Shown here: piece after piece, positions 28,713 to 38,987 of the stretch | Layout of the letters: every line of letters starts with the position of its first letter | Position numbering within the stretch: position 1 is the first letter of the stretch | From: Planctomycetaceae bacterium | GTDB taxonomy: Bacteria; Planctomycetota; Planctomycetia; Planctomycetales; Planctomycetaceae | Direction: 5' to 3' | NCBI GenBank assembly: GCA_028284485.1 | Contig: JANQRQ010000290.1 | Coordinates: 124,001-188,000 of the forward strand | Length of the DNA: 64,000 nt | The notes under the pieces: generated by a model | Told to the model about the DNA's origin: nothing | The model's input: only the letters and a program-made list of their open reading frames with translations | Databases searched by the model: none | Position numbers and translations under genes: made by a program

Positions 28713-29981
28713 TCATCCAATCCGATCGGTTCCGACCCATTTCTGCAGGGCCTCGGGCACGGCAATCGAGCCATCGGCCTGCTGGTTATTCTCCAACAGG
28801 GCAATCAGGGCCCGAGAAATGGCAATGGCCGTACCATTGAGCGTGTGTACAAATTGTGTCCCTTTGGTCTTCGCCGACTTGCAGCGAATATTCAGACGCC
28901 GCGCCTGATAGTCGGTGCAATTCGATGCCGAGGTCACTTCGCCGTAGTCACCACGGCCGGCCATCCAGGCTTCGAGGTCGTATTTCCGATAGGCCGGCCC
29001 GCCCAAATCACCCGTGCAGGTATCGACCACGCGATAGGGGATTCCCAGCCCCTGAAACAGCTCTTCTTCGATTCGCACGATTGTTTCCTGAAAAGCGTCG
29101 GAAACTTCGACGTCGGGCGCGGTAAAGCCGAACATCTCCACCTTTGTGAACTGGTGCACTCGATAGATGCCTCTGGTGGCGCGGCCGTGCGCACCCGCTT
29201 CGGTTCGAAAGCAATGGGAGACGCCGGCCATGCGAATCGGCAATTCCGACGCATCGAGGATACGATCCTTGAGCGAGCCGCCCAGCGTAATCTCAGCGGT
29301 CGCGACCAGGCTCAAGTCGGTATTCTCGATGGAATAGATTTGCGTTTCGTCACCCCGAGGATTGTAACCCGTCCCTTCCAATACCTCTTGGCGCGCCAAA
29401 TCGGGTGTGCTGTACAGCGTAAAACCTTCGCCACGAAGTTTTTCAATCGCGTACTGAATCAGCCCGAATTCCAATAGCACGGCTTCGTTCTTTAAGAAAT
29501 AGAAACCATGACCGGCCACCAAACTGCCCGCATCGAAATCGATGAGGTCATGTTTTTCAGCCAGTTCGACATGGTCGAGCGGCTCGAATTCGAACTGCGG
29601 AACATCGCCCCATTTCCTCAACACGACGCTATCTTTTTCGAGCTTTCCGATTGGGGCATCGGGATGTGTCATATTCGGCAGCAACGATTGTCGTTCTCGC
29701 AGTTCGCATTCGACCTGCTTCAATTCGTCTTCGGCCGCCCCAACCTGCTCGCGCAGTTCCTTGCCTTGGGCAATCAGAGCCGGTCGCTCTTCGTTTGAAG
29801 CTTTCGGAATCTTCGCGGACGTTTCCTTTTGCTGTCGTCGAAGCTCATCCCCCTGCTGGATGAGTGCGCTTCGTTGATCGCGCAGATTGATAATCGAATC
29901 GAGATCGGGTTCAAAGCCCCGATTTCGACAGTTCTGCTCAACGAGTTCCCGATTATCGTAAATGAATTGAAGGTCAAGCAT
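28713..29981 (-). CDS. serS: Seryl-tRNA synthetase
   Basis: The 422-residue enzyme charges tRNA-Ser. It has the N-terminal coiled-coil arm (about residues 30-105, rich in charged heptads) and the class II catalytic core. Core landmarks are TAEITL, motif 2 in FRTEAGAHGRATRGIYRVHQ with TKVE after it, EVTSASNCTDYQARR, and motif 3 in NGTAIAISRALIALLENNQ. Length is typical. It is a single-copy housekeeping gene, and one of its substrates, tRNA-Ser(CGA), is encoded at 48587-48673. Confidence 0.96.
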   Translation of the reverse strand: MLDLQFIYDNRELVEQNCRNRGFEPDLDSIINLRDQRSALIQQGDELRRQQKETSAKIPKASNEERPALIAQGKELREQVGAAEDELKQVECELRERQSLLPNMTHPDAPIGKLEKDSVVLRKWGDVPQFEFEPLDHVELAEKHDLIDFDAGSLVAGHGFYFLKNEAVLLEFGLIQYAIEKLRGEGFTLYSTPDLARQEVLEGTGYNPRGDETQIYSIENTDLSLVATAEITLGGSLKDRILDASELPIRMAGVSHCFRTEAGAHGRATRGIYRVHQFTKVEMFGFTAPDVEVSDAFQETIVRIEEELFQGLGIPYRVVDTCTGDLGGPAYRKYDLEAWMAGRGDYGEVTSASNCTDYQARRLNIRCKSAKTKGTQFVHTLNGTAIAISRALIALLENNQQADGSIAVPEALQKWVGTDRIG

Positions 29982-30188
29982 CGCGTTATCATCCAGTGAC
30001 TATTACCAGCAATTTGCTGTTGTGTGTGACCGCTCTCTTTTGAATTCCCATTCGACGATTCGATCGTTGTGGCCACGGTCAAAGCGAATCTCTTCGAAGC
30101 GGCATCCAGGCCGTGTCACCAGCATCGTAAATCGAATGTGCTGACTGCCCGCCATTCGCAATCGGCAATTTGGTCCGATTGGGCGGCA

Positions 30189-31559
30189 TTAACTCGACCG
30201 GTTCGCCAGTTCGTGCCACAACTTTGCGCTCGCCCGCGTTCCACGGTGAAAGTCGAGCAAACGAAACCGTTCATTCGGACTATGGAGGTTGTCGGTGTTC
30301 TGCCCCCAACCCAAAAGGAGTGTATCGACTCCCAGAATATCCTGAAAGGTCGAGACGACGGGAATTGAACCACCCTCGCGGATCATGACCGGGTCGGATT
30401 CGAATGCCGACTTAATCGCCGCCTTGGCCGATGCCATATAAGGGCTGTCAGTACTAAAAACCAAGGCACCACATCCGTGAAAGCTGCGAAACGTAAGCCG
30501 CGCCCCCTCGGGGCAACGTTCGCTTAAGAACGCATTAAGCGATTCCGTCAGTTGTTGAGGATCTTGATTCGGTACCAGGCGGCAACTGATTTTTGCAGAC
30601 GCCTTTGCCGGGACAATTGTTTTCGGACCTTCTCCGATATATCCGCCGACGATTCCATTGATATCACAGGTCGGTCTGGCCCATCGTCGTTCCAGAGAAT
30701 TGAAACCGAATTCGCCCCAAGCCGCCGGAACATCGAGGTCGCGCAAGTATTCCGTCTCATCGAACGGCAACTGGGAAAACTGTTGACGTTCTTCCGCGGT
30801 CAGGGGGATGACGTCGTCATAAAAACCGGGAATTTGGATGCGCCCTTGATCGTCATGCAGCCCGGCAAGCATCCAGGCTAAGGCATTGACCGGATTCAAA
30901 ACCGACCCACCAAAAACGCCGCTGTGGAGATCGCGATTGGGACCCGTGACCGTCGCTTCGCACGCTAGAATCCCGCGCAGGCCATATGTGATCGCCGGGA
31001 TTTCCGGTGCATATTGGCTCGTGTCGCTGACGACGGCCACGTCGCAGCGAACCTTTTCATGCTGATCAGCCAGAAAACGGTCCAGGTTGTCGCTGCCGAC
31101 CTCCTCTTCGCCCTCGATGACAAACTTCAAATTGACCGGCAGGCTGCCCGTAGTCTTGAGCCATGCTTCGGCCGACTTGATGTGTGTCAGCATTTGGCCT
31201 TTGTCGTCTGTGGCGCCTCGCGCATAAATATGCCCGTCGCGAATATCCGGCTCGAACGGTGGGCTGGTCCACTCATCGAGCGGATCAGGCGGCTGAACGT
31301 CGTAATGGCCGTATACAAGGGCCGTCGGTGCATCCTCTGCTTCCAACCAACTTCCGAAGACGATCGGGTGACCGTCTGTTTCAATGATTTCGGCATTCAG
31401 ACCGGCTTGCAGCAACTGGTCGCGAATGAACTCAGCACCACGAATCATATCCGGCTGATGCGCGGGGTCAGCACTGACCGACGGAATGCGTAACAAGTCG
31501 CACAGTTCGTCGACGAATCTGTCGGCGTGCTCCTCCAAATATTTCTCTACTTGCTGCAT
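30189..31559 (-). CDS. M20-family metallopeptidase (dipeptidase)
   Basis: The ATG at 31559 has an AAGGA site 8 bases upstream and begins the conserved protein, 456 residues. The frame runs open to 31811, but that leader lacks conservation features. Zinc-ligand motifs of the M20 family are present: [12 protein letters not shown] (H85, D87), RGATDDKGQ (D118), EGEEEVGS (catalytic Glu and ligand) and the late histidine in NLHSPNE. The [10 protein letters not shown] segment belongs to the dimerisation domain. The family cleaves small peptides; the arrangement matches the bacterial dipeptidase/carnosinase-like group rather than deacylases. Probably cytoplasmic, since no signal peptide is seen. Confidence 0.92.
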   Translation of the reverse strand: MQQVEKYLEEHADRFVDELCDLLRIPSVSADPAHQPDMIRGAEFIRDQLLQAGLNAEIIETDGHPIVFGSWLEAEDAPTALVYGHYDVQPPDPLDEWTSPPFEPDIRDGHIYARGATDDKGQMLTHIKSAEAWLKTTGSLPVNLKFVIEGEEEVGSDNLDRFLADQHEKVRCDVAVVSDTSQYAPEIPAITYGLRGILACEATVTGPNRDLHSGVFGGSVLNPVNALAWMLAGLHDDQGRIQIPGFYDDVIPLTAEERQQFSQLPFDETEYLRDLDVPAAWGEFGFNSLERRWARPTCDINGIVGGYIGEGPKTIVPAKASAKISCRLVPNQDPQQLTESLNAFLSERCPEGARLTFRSFHGCGALVFSTDSPYMASAKAAIKSAFESDPVMIREGGSIPVVSTFQDILGVDTLLLGWGQNTDNLHSPNERFRLLDFHRGTRASAKLWHELANRSS

Positions 31560-31883
31560 CGATTCCATCCTTGCGGTTGCGACACAACGAACTCGTGAAG
31601 AAGCCCACTGCGTCTTTCGCCGAAATGTGCCCACAACAAAAGTGCGGTGCTGGTTTCCACGCGACAATTCCATGAAAGCAATAAAGCGGAAACAGACCGA
31701 AAGCTGCCCGCATGATAAGGATCGCTCGGCTATGGTTCCACTGCCGCGCATTTTGCAATAGCGTTTTTGACTGGATCGAAGCTCACCCTCGGCCGCGACG
31801 CAAGAGGCCATGATGGCGCGGATTGGTAGTGCAGTTTGCGCAACGCAACAAGGAATGAGGTAGATACCAGCTCGCGACGTCGA
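31560..31883. other. Intergenic region between the FHA and M20 genes
   Basis: This holds the upstream region of the M20 gene and the 3' end of the FHA gene. The M20 frame remains open here but reads as basic, cysteine-containing low-quality sequence. No hairpin with a T-tract or other element was noticed. Confidence 0.35.
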
Positions 31884-32495
31884 CTAGTCGAGCATCATCG
31901 GCGAATGCGACCCACTGCTATGGTGCCGCCTGCGGCGTCGAGCACGAGACGACAGTCCTTCGTCGTCGTAGTCGTCCATAATATCGATTGGCTCAATGTC
32001 ATCGAGCGGGACGACATCTTGAGAGTCCGAATCACCGGCCTCGGCATCGAGTGGGACGAATGGTAGATCAGCGACAGGCGTTTCCTTCATCGCCGCTTGA
32101 TTGCGACCATCGTCTTCGTCTGTCGATTGTCGACGACGACGCGGCCTTCTTTCGCGGCGGTCTTCACCTTGCCGCTTCGCAGAACCGCCGGCGTTCTTCC
32201 CATTGGCCCGCACCTGTTCAACCCGATAGCGAACATCGCCAATCGAAATCTCGTCACCCGGTTCAATATGCGACTGCTCCCTCACACGATCGCCGTTGAC
32301 CCATACACCGTTCAAGCTGCCGAGATCTCGGATAACGACCTGATCGTTAACCTGCGCGATACAGCAATGCTTGCGCGAGATTTTTCGGCTACGGGTCAAT
32401 ACAACGTCGCAGTCCGAATGGCGCCCGATGAGCAAAATGGCCTTGTCAAGAACGACAGGCCGCCCTTGTTCAACTGGCACGAACACAACTGGCAT
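31884..32495 (-). CDS. FHA-domain protein with a charged disordered tail
   Basis: The first 95 of 203 residues form a forkhead-associated domain: LLIGRHSDCDVVL, SRKISRKHCCI, VIRDLGSLNGVWVNGDRV and IEPGDEISIG carry the usual GR, SRxH and NG residues that bind phosphothreonine. The rest is a highly charged tail with basic (RRERRPRRRRQ) and acidic (DDIEPIDIMDDYDDEG) stretches and a histidine-rich end, predicted disordered. FHA proteins read Ser/Thr kinase signals; no kinase is adjacent. Confidence 0.9.
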   Translation of the reverse strand: MPVVFVPVEQGRPVVLDKAILLIGRHSDCDVVLTRSRKISRKHCCIAQVNDQVVIRDLGSLNGVWVNGDRVREQSHIEPGDEISIGDVRYRVEQVRANGKNAGGSAKRQGEDRRERRPRRRRQSTDEDDGRNQAAMKETPVADLPFVPLDAEAGDSDSQDVVPLDDIEPIDIMDDYDDEGLSSRARRRRRHHSSGSHSPMMLD

Positions 32496-32961
32496 ATGTG
32501 TAAGCTCCGGGGAGAAATGAGAATTCCGGAACGGATCAATACTTTATTTTACTCAATTTGACGACCGGAGGAAACGGTATTCGCGTTGAGATTTGAATTT
32601 GTGGCGAATAGGCCAGGGGAGGGATTTGGCTCAAATCCTGCCCCAAGACGCCAATTTCGCCCTCTGCTTAGATCGGTCACCGTCGGGAAAAAATGTGGGA
32701 ATTCCTTACCTCGGCGCATGAGCGGCCGAGAATTGAGAACCTGCACGACTGCTACGCTCAAGCCGGCAATTGACTGATCTCGCGGCGACTGTGGACTCGG
32801 CCCCTCGCGAACAGCCGTGGTTCTGCTTGGGAAATGCCCGCGAGATCGATTCGCATGAAACGGCCTGCGCAATCCCGAACGGTTGCCCGAACCGGTCAGT
32901 CAGGAATTGTTCCCCGCAATACCGAACCGTCATGTTTGACAGTCCGGCGAGCAGGCAGCTT
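32496..32961. other. Intergenic region between the M16 and FHA genes
   Basis: No gene is supported; open frames on both strands are unremarkable. The part next to 32495 should contain the FHA gene promoter. No terminator-like hairpin was identified after the M16 gene. Confidence 0.35.
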
Positions 32962-35721
32962 TCACTGGTTTTCCCCTGAGGCGGCTTGCGTCGCTGGCGG
33001 AGACTCGAAATCGCCCGCGGTTACGATGACGATTCGATTCGGATCGATGTACTTTCTGACGGCATCGAAAACTTCATCCTTCGTGACGTTCGCAATTCGT
33101 TCCTCGAGATCAGCTTGAAAGGCCATGGTGCGACCGGCCTGCCTGTTGCCCTCCAGAATGGCGGCCAAACTGCTGTCTCTTGTTCGCGAAACCTGGCGGC
33201 TTTGCAGATATCCTTGCTTGGCGGCTTGCAGTTCCTCTTCGGTCACGCCCTCCGCAATCAATCGTCCGACTTCTTCAGCAATCGCCTTTTTGGCTTTCTC
33301 AATATTCGATGGGTTGCAAATGGCATACAAGTAGAATATCGCGCGCTCATCCAAAGACGATGCTTGCACGCTCGACCGAACCGTGTATGACAACCCATCC
33401 TTTTGACGCAGGCGGTCACCCAATCGTGACGACAATCCCCCACTGCCGAGAATATAGTTCCCCATCAACAACGCCGGATAGTCTGGGTGGTCATCACGCA
33501 TCGGAAACACAGTCCCCGAAAAATAGTAGGCGTTCGCCTTGTCCGGAGTCAGTATTGCACGACTCGAGGCGCTGAGGTCCATGTCCCCGACCTTCGTAAT
33601 GCGTTCGTACGATTCGTTCGGCACCCAGTTGCCAACCATCTGCTCAACGACCGGTTGGATTTCCTCGGGATCAAAGTCGCCGACAATCGTCAGTTCGCCG
33701 TGGACGCCACCCAGAAACTCTTCGTATAGACTTCGGATGTCGTCAACCGTCAGGGCTTTTATCGCTGCGATCGACTCCTCAATCGTGGGGATGTAACGCG
33801 GGTCCCCTTGCTGATATGGATTGATGGCCCGATTCACCGCAGTGGATGCCAACGAACCCGGATCTGCCAAGGCCTGATCCAACTGACTGATTTGTGCCCG
33901 CTTGAGAATCCCCAATTCCTCATCTGGTAAACTCGGCTCACGCAGAATCTGACGAAGAATTTCCAACACGGGCACCAAATTGGGACGCTTCGTTTCCAGT
34001 GTAAATGTTGCTTCGCCCGGCGATCCGCTCGCCCGCAACGTCGCCAGAAACTTGTCGAGTTCGTCCGTCAATTCCTGGCGGGTGTACTTTTCCGTGCCGC
34101 GACGCATTAGCGCCGGCAAGAATTCGGCCGCCTGGACCCGGCCATTTAAACTATCGACGTTCCCATAGCGCAGCGACAGGCGCAGATTGACCGATTCACC
34201 TCGGGTCTTCTTCGGCAAAAAAGTGACCTTCAATCCACTCGGTAGCTCGAACCGGGATGAACGAGCATCGATATTTGCCGGCGAAACATCAAACGCCTCT
34301 CCCATCGCCACCGCTTCGCGGCCCTTGTAATCCCCGATCATCTCAGCCAACTCGGGTGTCGGCGGAATCGTGACGCGTTGCTGCGATTCTTCTGGCAAAT
34401 ACATTCCGGCAGTTCGATTGCTGCGGCGCAAATACTTGTCGGCGGCTTGTTGTACCTGCTCGACTTCGACCTGCTCCACCCGATCGCGATACAGAAAATA
34501 AAGTCGCCAATCGCCTTGCGCCGCCCAGTCGCTTAACTGAATGGCGAGGCGATCACTTTTGGCTGCTTCCAATTCAAACGTCTTGAGCAGTTGTTGTTTT
34601 GCACGGTCGACCTCTTCTTGAGTGACGGGATCTTCATCCACACCCTCGGTCACGTCGATCATCGTTCCTAAAACAACTTGGGGATCGTTTCCGTCGACGA
34701 CATCGGCAACCAGCAACAGCATTCCGGGATCGTGCAAGGCATAGGAACCGCCAAAGACACTGGCCGCTTTCTTCGACTCCACCAGCGCCTTATACAATCG
34801 GCCCGCCGGTGCGGCCGTCAAAATCGTGGAGAGAACATCGACAGCGGCGAATTCCGGATGCGGACCAGCCGGGATATGGTAGATTGTCCCGACTACAGCC
34901 ACCTCACCCACACGTCGCAACGTGACCAACCGCTCGCCGTCCTGCGCCGGCTCTTCGGTATAGGTATTGCGAAGCTCGCGTTCGGGTCGGGGAATGGATC
35001 CGAAATACTTTTGGACCAGTTCCAGTGCCTTTTCTTGATCAAATCGACCGGCAACCACAAGCAGGGCATTATCCGGCTGATAATACCGAACGTAGAACTC
35101 CTTAAGGTTTTCGATCGGAACCCGCTCGATGTCCGCACGGTTACCAATCGTCGACTTTCCATAGTTATGCCACTCGAAGGCGGTCGCAGTCATGCGTTGC
35201 ATCAGAATTGAGATGGGGCTGTTTTCCCCTCGTTCGAATTCATTGCGAACCACGGTCATTTCCGACGCGAGATCTTCCGCCTTGACGTTGCTGTTCACCA
35301 TGCGGTCGGCCTCGAGGCGAATCGCAAATTCGAGGTTGTCGTCGCTTGCGGGCAGCGTTTCGTAGTAATTCGTGCGATCGAGCCACGTCGTGCCGTTGAA
35401 TCGAGCGCCCCGCTCCTGCAGCACTTTGGGAATGTTGGGATGCGTGGGAGTCCCCTTGAAAAGCATATGCTCCAACAAGTGAGCCATCCCGGTCTCGCCG
35501 TAGCCTTCGTGGCGGGACCCAACAAAGATCGTCAAATTGACTGTGACGGAGGGCTTCGAGTCATCGGGAAACAGCAGCACCTGCATGCCGTTATCAAGCT
35601 GGTACTCGGTAATGCCCTCGATCGTCGTGATCTTCTGTGGCGGGGCCGCACTGACAACTGTCGCCAACAGACACCACGCAATGGATACCAATACGGCATT
35701 CGTAACGTTTCGACGCATCAT
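32962..35721 (-). CDS. Secreted M16-family zinc peptidase, two-domain
   Basis: The start ATG at 35721 has a GAGGAG ribosome site and a signal peptide (VLVSIAWCLLATVVSAA), giving 919 residues. The inverted zinc motif HLLEH (H81, E84, H85) and the third ligand about 76 residues later in EMTVVRNEFERGEN (E161) mark an active N-terminal M16 domain. The C-terminal half repeats the fold (FELPSGLKVTFLPKKTRGES onward) without HxxEH, as is usual for the partner domain. Members degrade peptides in the periplasm. It is monocistronic as far as can be seen. Confidence 0.93.
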   Translation of the reverse strand: MMRRNVTNAVLVSIAWCLLATVVSAAPPQKITTIEGITEYQLDNGMQVLLFPDDSKPSVTVNLTIFVGSRHEGYGETGMAHLLEHMLFKGTPTHPNIPKVLQERGARFNGTTWLDRTNYYETLPASDDNLEFAIRLEADRMVNSNVKAEDLASEMTVVRNEFERGENSPISILMQRMTATAFEWHNYGKSTIGNRADIERVPIENLKEFYVRYYQPDNALLVVAGRFDQEKALELVQKYFGSIPRPERELRNTYTEEPAQDGERLVTLRRVGEVAVVGTIYHIPAGPHPEFAAVDVLSTILTAAPAGRLYKALVESKKAASVFGGSYALHDPGMLLLVADVVDGNDPQVVLGTMIDVTEGVDEDPVTQEEVDRAKQQLLKTFELEAAKSDRLAIQLSDWAAQGDWRLYFLYRDRVEQVEVEQVQQAADKYLRRSNRTAGMYLPEESQQRVTIPPTPELAEMIGDYKGREAVAMGEAFDVSPANIDARSSRFELPSGLKVTFLPKKTRGESVNLRLSLRYGNVDSLNGRVQAAEFLPALMRRGTEKYTRQELTDELDKFLATLRASGSPGEATFTLETKRPNLVPVLEILRQILREPSLPDEELGILKRAQISQLDQALADPGSLASTAVNRAINPYQQGDPRYIPTIEESIAAIKALTVDDIRSLYEEFLGGVHGELTIVGDFDPEEIQPVVEQMVGNWVPNESYERITKVGDMDLSASSRAILTPDKANAYYFSGTVFPMRDDHPDYPALLMGNYILGSGGLSSRLGDRLRQKDGLSYTVRSSVQASSLDERAIFYLYAICNPSNIEKAKKAIAEEVGRLIAEGVTEEELQAAKQGYLQSRQVSRTRDSSLAAILEGNRQAGRTMAFQADLEERIANVTKDEVFDAVRKYIDPNRIVIVTAGDFESPPATQAASGENQ

Positions 35722-35993
35722 CAAAGGCTCCTCGAACCGAAAAGGCTGCGAAATCTCCTGGCAACGGGCCATGTCCCCGTGCATTGGGAAATGTAGCAAT
35801 CCGACGGCGCGTTGCAAAGCCGTCCGTGGCCTATCGGAGCCCTTCGCGAGGCAAGCCCCATTTGCATGACGCTCGAAAGGTGTCGACAAGATTGGTGCGT
35901 TTACCGACGATCTGTACCTGTGGGGCACGCTCTATCGATTAATCGAGTACGTGACGTGACATCGACTCTGCTCATCCGCCACTCAATGAGCTG

Positions 35994-37673
35994 TCAAGGC
36001 GAGCCACGCATCATGAGCTTCTTAATGGCGTCGGTGGTCTGTGTGGATCGCACGATAGAGCGGAGACGTTTCGGGTCGCCGTCTGCATTCTGGCGGTCGA
36101 GGGCTTCCTTGAACCGTTCTTGATGATCGGCCAGGTCCAGCGGAGTCTCGTTGAAGGAATTCTTCAGATTGAGAGGAGCACCTTGTTCAAAGAGGAATTC
36201 CACAAGTTCCGGCGAGAGGCTCGCCGCTGCGATATGCATAATCGTCTGGTTCTGTCTAGGCAGGGTGATGGCTTCGACCGGATCCGAGAATTTATCGTCG
36301 GGGTTGTAGCGAGCTGACAAGTCGGCCCCGCGCGCGATCAGCTCTTTGACGATCGGTGCATTGCCTGCCACGACCGCCGCTGAAAACGGCGTGTGTCCAT
36401 CGGTTCGCACCAAATTGGGATCGGCCCCACGATCAGCAAGCATCTTGACGAGCGCCAGACTGTTGGAGTCGGCAGCGATATGGAGTGCGGACGACCCCGG
36501 CGGCGCCGGGTTAATCCTAACATCGCCTACGGGACCGGGGGTGGGATACCGGGTCTGCTGGTTCGGATCGGCCCCAGCCTCGAGCAGACGTCGGGCAACT
36601 TCTAACGCCTCGTCTAGTGTGAACTCGTCTGGTGCGAAAGCGGCAGCCTCGTTTTCCGGTCGAAGGCGAGCCAGCAGCGCTGCGAACCGTCGATATCGCT
36701 CAAACGTGGCAACCGCCAGCGCGGCTCCATGCAGCGGCGTGTATCCGGCACCGTCACTGCCTGTTGCCCGCGCACCGCAATCGAGTAGATACCGGGCCAT
36801 CGCCGGGTCTGCGCCGAACTTCTGTGAATTGAGGCTACGGCCACGATCAAATCGACTCGACGGGACCCATTTATAGAGCGACGCGAGCAGTGGCGTGGTT
36901 CCATCCGCTGCAACAGAATTCACGTCAAGACCTGCGTCCACCAGCAGGCGGGCCGACTCCAGGTTTCGTTCTTGAACAGCGAAGAACAGCGCGTTGTGGC
37001 CGCCTTGTTTGCTGACGAACTCCCCACTCGTATTCCACGGAATACCGGTTTTCCCAAGCGTGCGTGTCCTCGGGGCGTAGATCGTGTACTTCACGTCCCA
37101 GGCTCTTGTGTCGACCTGGACATCGGCTTTATGTTGCACCAAAAGCCTCACTGCGGCCGGATTGCCGGCCGCCCACATCAGCGCCGTTTGCCCAAATTTT
37201 TTCTCGCAAGCGTTCGCGTCGGCACCACGGTCAAGCAGAAGTTCCATGACATCGATCTGGCCCGAGCGCGCCGCCGCCATCAGAGGGGATTCGCCGCTCT
37301 CGCGCGCAATGTTCGGATCCGCGCCGTTGTCGAGCAGCAGTTCGACCATATCCGCTGAATGAGCCTGAATCGCTAGCCACAAAGGACCGATTCCAAGCTC
37401 ATTCGCCAGATCGGGGTCTGCGCCGGCATCAAGTAGCTGACGGGCGATACCGGCATTGCACCGAAAAACCGCCCAAGCCAGAGCCGTTGCGCCATCCGGC
37501 CTCTGAGCGTTCACCTCTGCCCCTTGGGCCAACAGCTTCACGACAGCCGCGCGATCGTCGGCCTGAACGGCGTCGAGTAGCAGCGCTGTGTCCGACGCTG
37601 CAGTCGCGATCAAAGGGCAGGCAATGACACTCACGGCGATCGTGCTCAGAATAACACCACGATTCTCGGCCAT
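35994..37673 (-). CDS. Secreted ankyrin-repeat protein in the DUF1592/DUF1552 operon
   Basis: The 559-residue product has a signal peptide (VSVIACPLIATAA) and then a nearly continuous run of ankyrin repeats, recognised by units such as DGATALAWAVFRCNAGIARQ, LLDAGADPDLANELG, ESPLMAAARSGQIDVMELLL and TPLDLADHQERF. About nine repeats are visible, interrupted by two longer inserts. Ankyrin repeats bind other proteins, so a scaffold or partner-binding role outside the cytoplasm is inferred. It starts 4 bp after the DUF1552 gene stop and is therefore the third gene of that operon. Confidence 0.9.
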   Translation of the reverse strand: MAENRGVILSTIAVSVIACPLIATAASDTALLLDAVQADDRAAVVKLLAQGAEVNAQRPDGATALAWAVFRCNAGIARQLLDAGADPDLANELGIGPLWLAIQAHSADMVELLLDNGADPNIARESGESPLMAAARSGQIDVMELLLDRGADANACEKKFGQTALMWAAGNPAAVRLLVQHKADVQVDTRAWDVKYTIYAPRTRTLGKTGIPWNTSGEFVSKQGGHNALFFAVQERNLESARLLVDAGLDVNSVAADGTTPLLASLYKWVPSSRFDRGRSLNSQKFGADPAMARYLLDCGARATGSDGAGYTPLHGAALAVATFERYRRFAALLARLRPENEAAAFAPDEFTLDEALEVARRLLEAGADPNQQTRYPTPGPVGDVRINPAPPGSSALHIAADSNSLALVKMLADRGADPNLVRTDGHTPFSAAVVAGNAPIVKELIARGADLSARYNPDDKFSDPVEAITLPRQNQTIMHIAAASLSPELVEFLFEQGAPLNLKNSFNETPLDLADHQERFKEALDRQNADGDPKRLRSIVRSTQTTDAIKKLMMRGSP

Positions 37674-37677
37674 GCTG

Positions 37678-38976
37678 TTACACCTCCAGCCGGTTCAGTT
37701 TGCCAGTGCTGTCGCCAAGCTTCTCGGTCGGGACGCCGACCTTGTCGAGCATCGTCAAGTAGAGATTCGTCAGCGGTGTGGTATCCCCCGGGTAGCGGAT
37801 GTATCGACCGCCAGCGATCCGCCCGGCCGCGCCTCCTGCCACGATAATCGGTAAGTCGCGTTGGCTATGGCTCGTTGGCACGCTTAAATTGCTGCCATAC
37901 ATAATCAACGAGTGATCGAGCAGCGTCGAATTCCCCTCCTTCAACGAGTCGAGTTTGGTCAGGAAATAGGCAAACAGCTCGGACTGGTTCACATTAATCT
38001 TCGCCAGCGCCGCCAGTTTATCCTTCTCGAAGTTGTGATGTGAGATCTCGTGGTGCCCCATCGAGATACCCAAATGGGGAAAGCTCATCGACGACGACTC
38101 GCGGCCAAACATAAACGTCCATACTCGGGTGAGATCTGCCCGCAATGCCAGCACCTGAAGATCGAACATCAACTTGACGTGTTCTGGCCACGTATCGGGA
38201 ATGCCGGGAGGTCTCGTCGCCGCGGGAAGATCGATTGGTCGTTTCTTCATCGCGACCTGGATTCGACGCTCAACGTCGCGAATCGACTCCGTATACTCGT
38301 CGAGCTTGCGGCGGTCGCTGGGGCCGAGCCGCAACTTTAACTCGTTAATTCGCTCAGTCACGGTATCCAGACTGCTTCGATCTGCGGCGTCGCGCGCAGC
38401 AGAAGCGACAGGATCAATCCGGCCACCCTCACCAAACAGCCGCTCGAAGACGAGGCGAGGATTCTTTTCGAACGGTAAGGGATTCGTCGCCGTCTTAAAG
38501 ACGGGCCCCGGCAGATTACCGGTCTCTTCTGTTGCAAGTTCCAGCGAAGCGAACTGAGTTTCCTTGCCCAACGTTTGTGCAGCCACCTGATCCACGGAAA
38601 TGCCAACATGAAGCCTGCCCTCGGTCGGCTCGCAACCAGTCATGAACGACGCCATCGCGCGATCGTGGAATCCGGCTTTCGTGCGGTCAGGGTCGGACGA
38701 AAGTCCACTCAGGATGACGAACTTCTTCTTGTGGGGAGCGAGCGGCATCAGCGCTTCGCTGAATTCGTAATTCGCACCTTCCCCGATAGGACGCCACCGG
38801 TCCTGATCGACTCCCAACGGGTAGAAGATGAACCCCAGTCGGCGCACGGGCGCTGCGACCGTCAACCGTTCGGCAGTCAACGCCGGAATCATGGCATCCA
38901 GCAGTGGAAGCGCCAACACCGTCCCTGCACCGCGGAGAAATGTACGTCGTGGAAGACATTTCTTGGTCACGAACAT
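37678..38976 (-). CDS. DUF1552 family protein with Tat signal
   Basis: The 432-residue protein starts at ATG 38976, whose GAGGAG ribosome site abuts the stop of the cytochrome gene 11 bp upstream. The leader RRTFLRGAGTVLALPLLD is a twin-arginine type. Family landmarks include VRRLGFIFYPLGVDQDRW, RAMASFMTGCEPTEG, FMFGRESSSMSFPHLGIS and LIMYGSNLSVPTSHSQRDLP. The fold is related to DUF1501 and sulfatase-like proteins; activity is unknown. DUF1552 genes usually follow a DUF1592-type cytochrome gene in planctomycetes and other soil bacteria, as here. Confidence 0.92.
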   Translation of the reverse strand: MFVTKKCLPRRTFLRGAGTVLALPLLDAMIPALTAERLTVAAPVRRLGFIFYPLGVDQDRWRPIGEGANYEFSEALMPLAPHKKKFVILSGLSSDPDRTKAGFHDRAMASFMTGCEPTEGRLHVGISVDQVAAQTLGKETQFASLELATEETGNLPGPVFKTATNPLPFEKNPRLVFERLFGEGGRIDPVASAARDAADRSSLDTVTERINELKLRLGPSDRRKLDEYTESIRDVERRIQVAMKKRPIDLPAATRPPGIPDTWPEHVKLMFDLQVLALRADLTRVWTFMFGRESSSMSFPHLGISMGHHEISHHNFEKDKLAALAKINVNQSELFAYFLTKLDSLKEGNSTLLDHSLIMYGSNLSVPTSHSQRDLPIIVAGGAAGRIAGGRYIRYPGDTTPLTNLYLTMLDKVGVPTEKLGDSTGKLNRLEV

Positions 38977-38987
38977 GGTCGGCTCCT

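Noticed and set aside
28205-28740. Two small minus-strand frames between the membrane/TPR gene and serS
   Set aside because: Short, without ribosome sites, with competing frames on the other strand.
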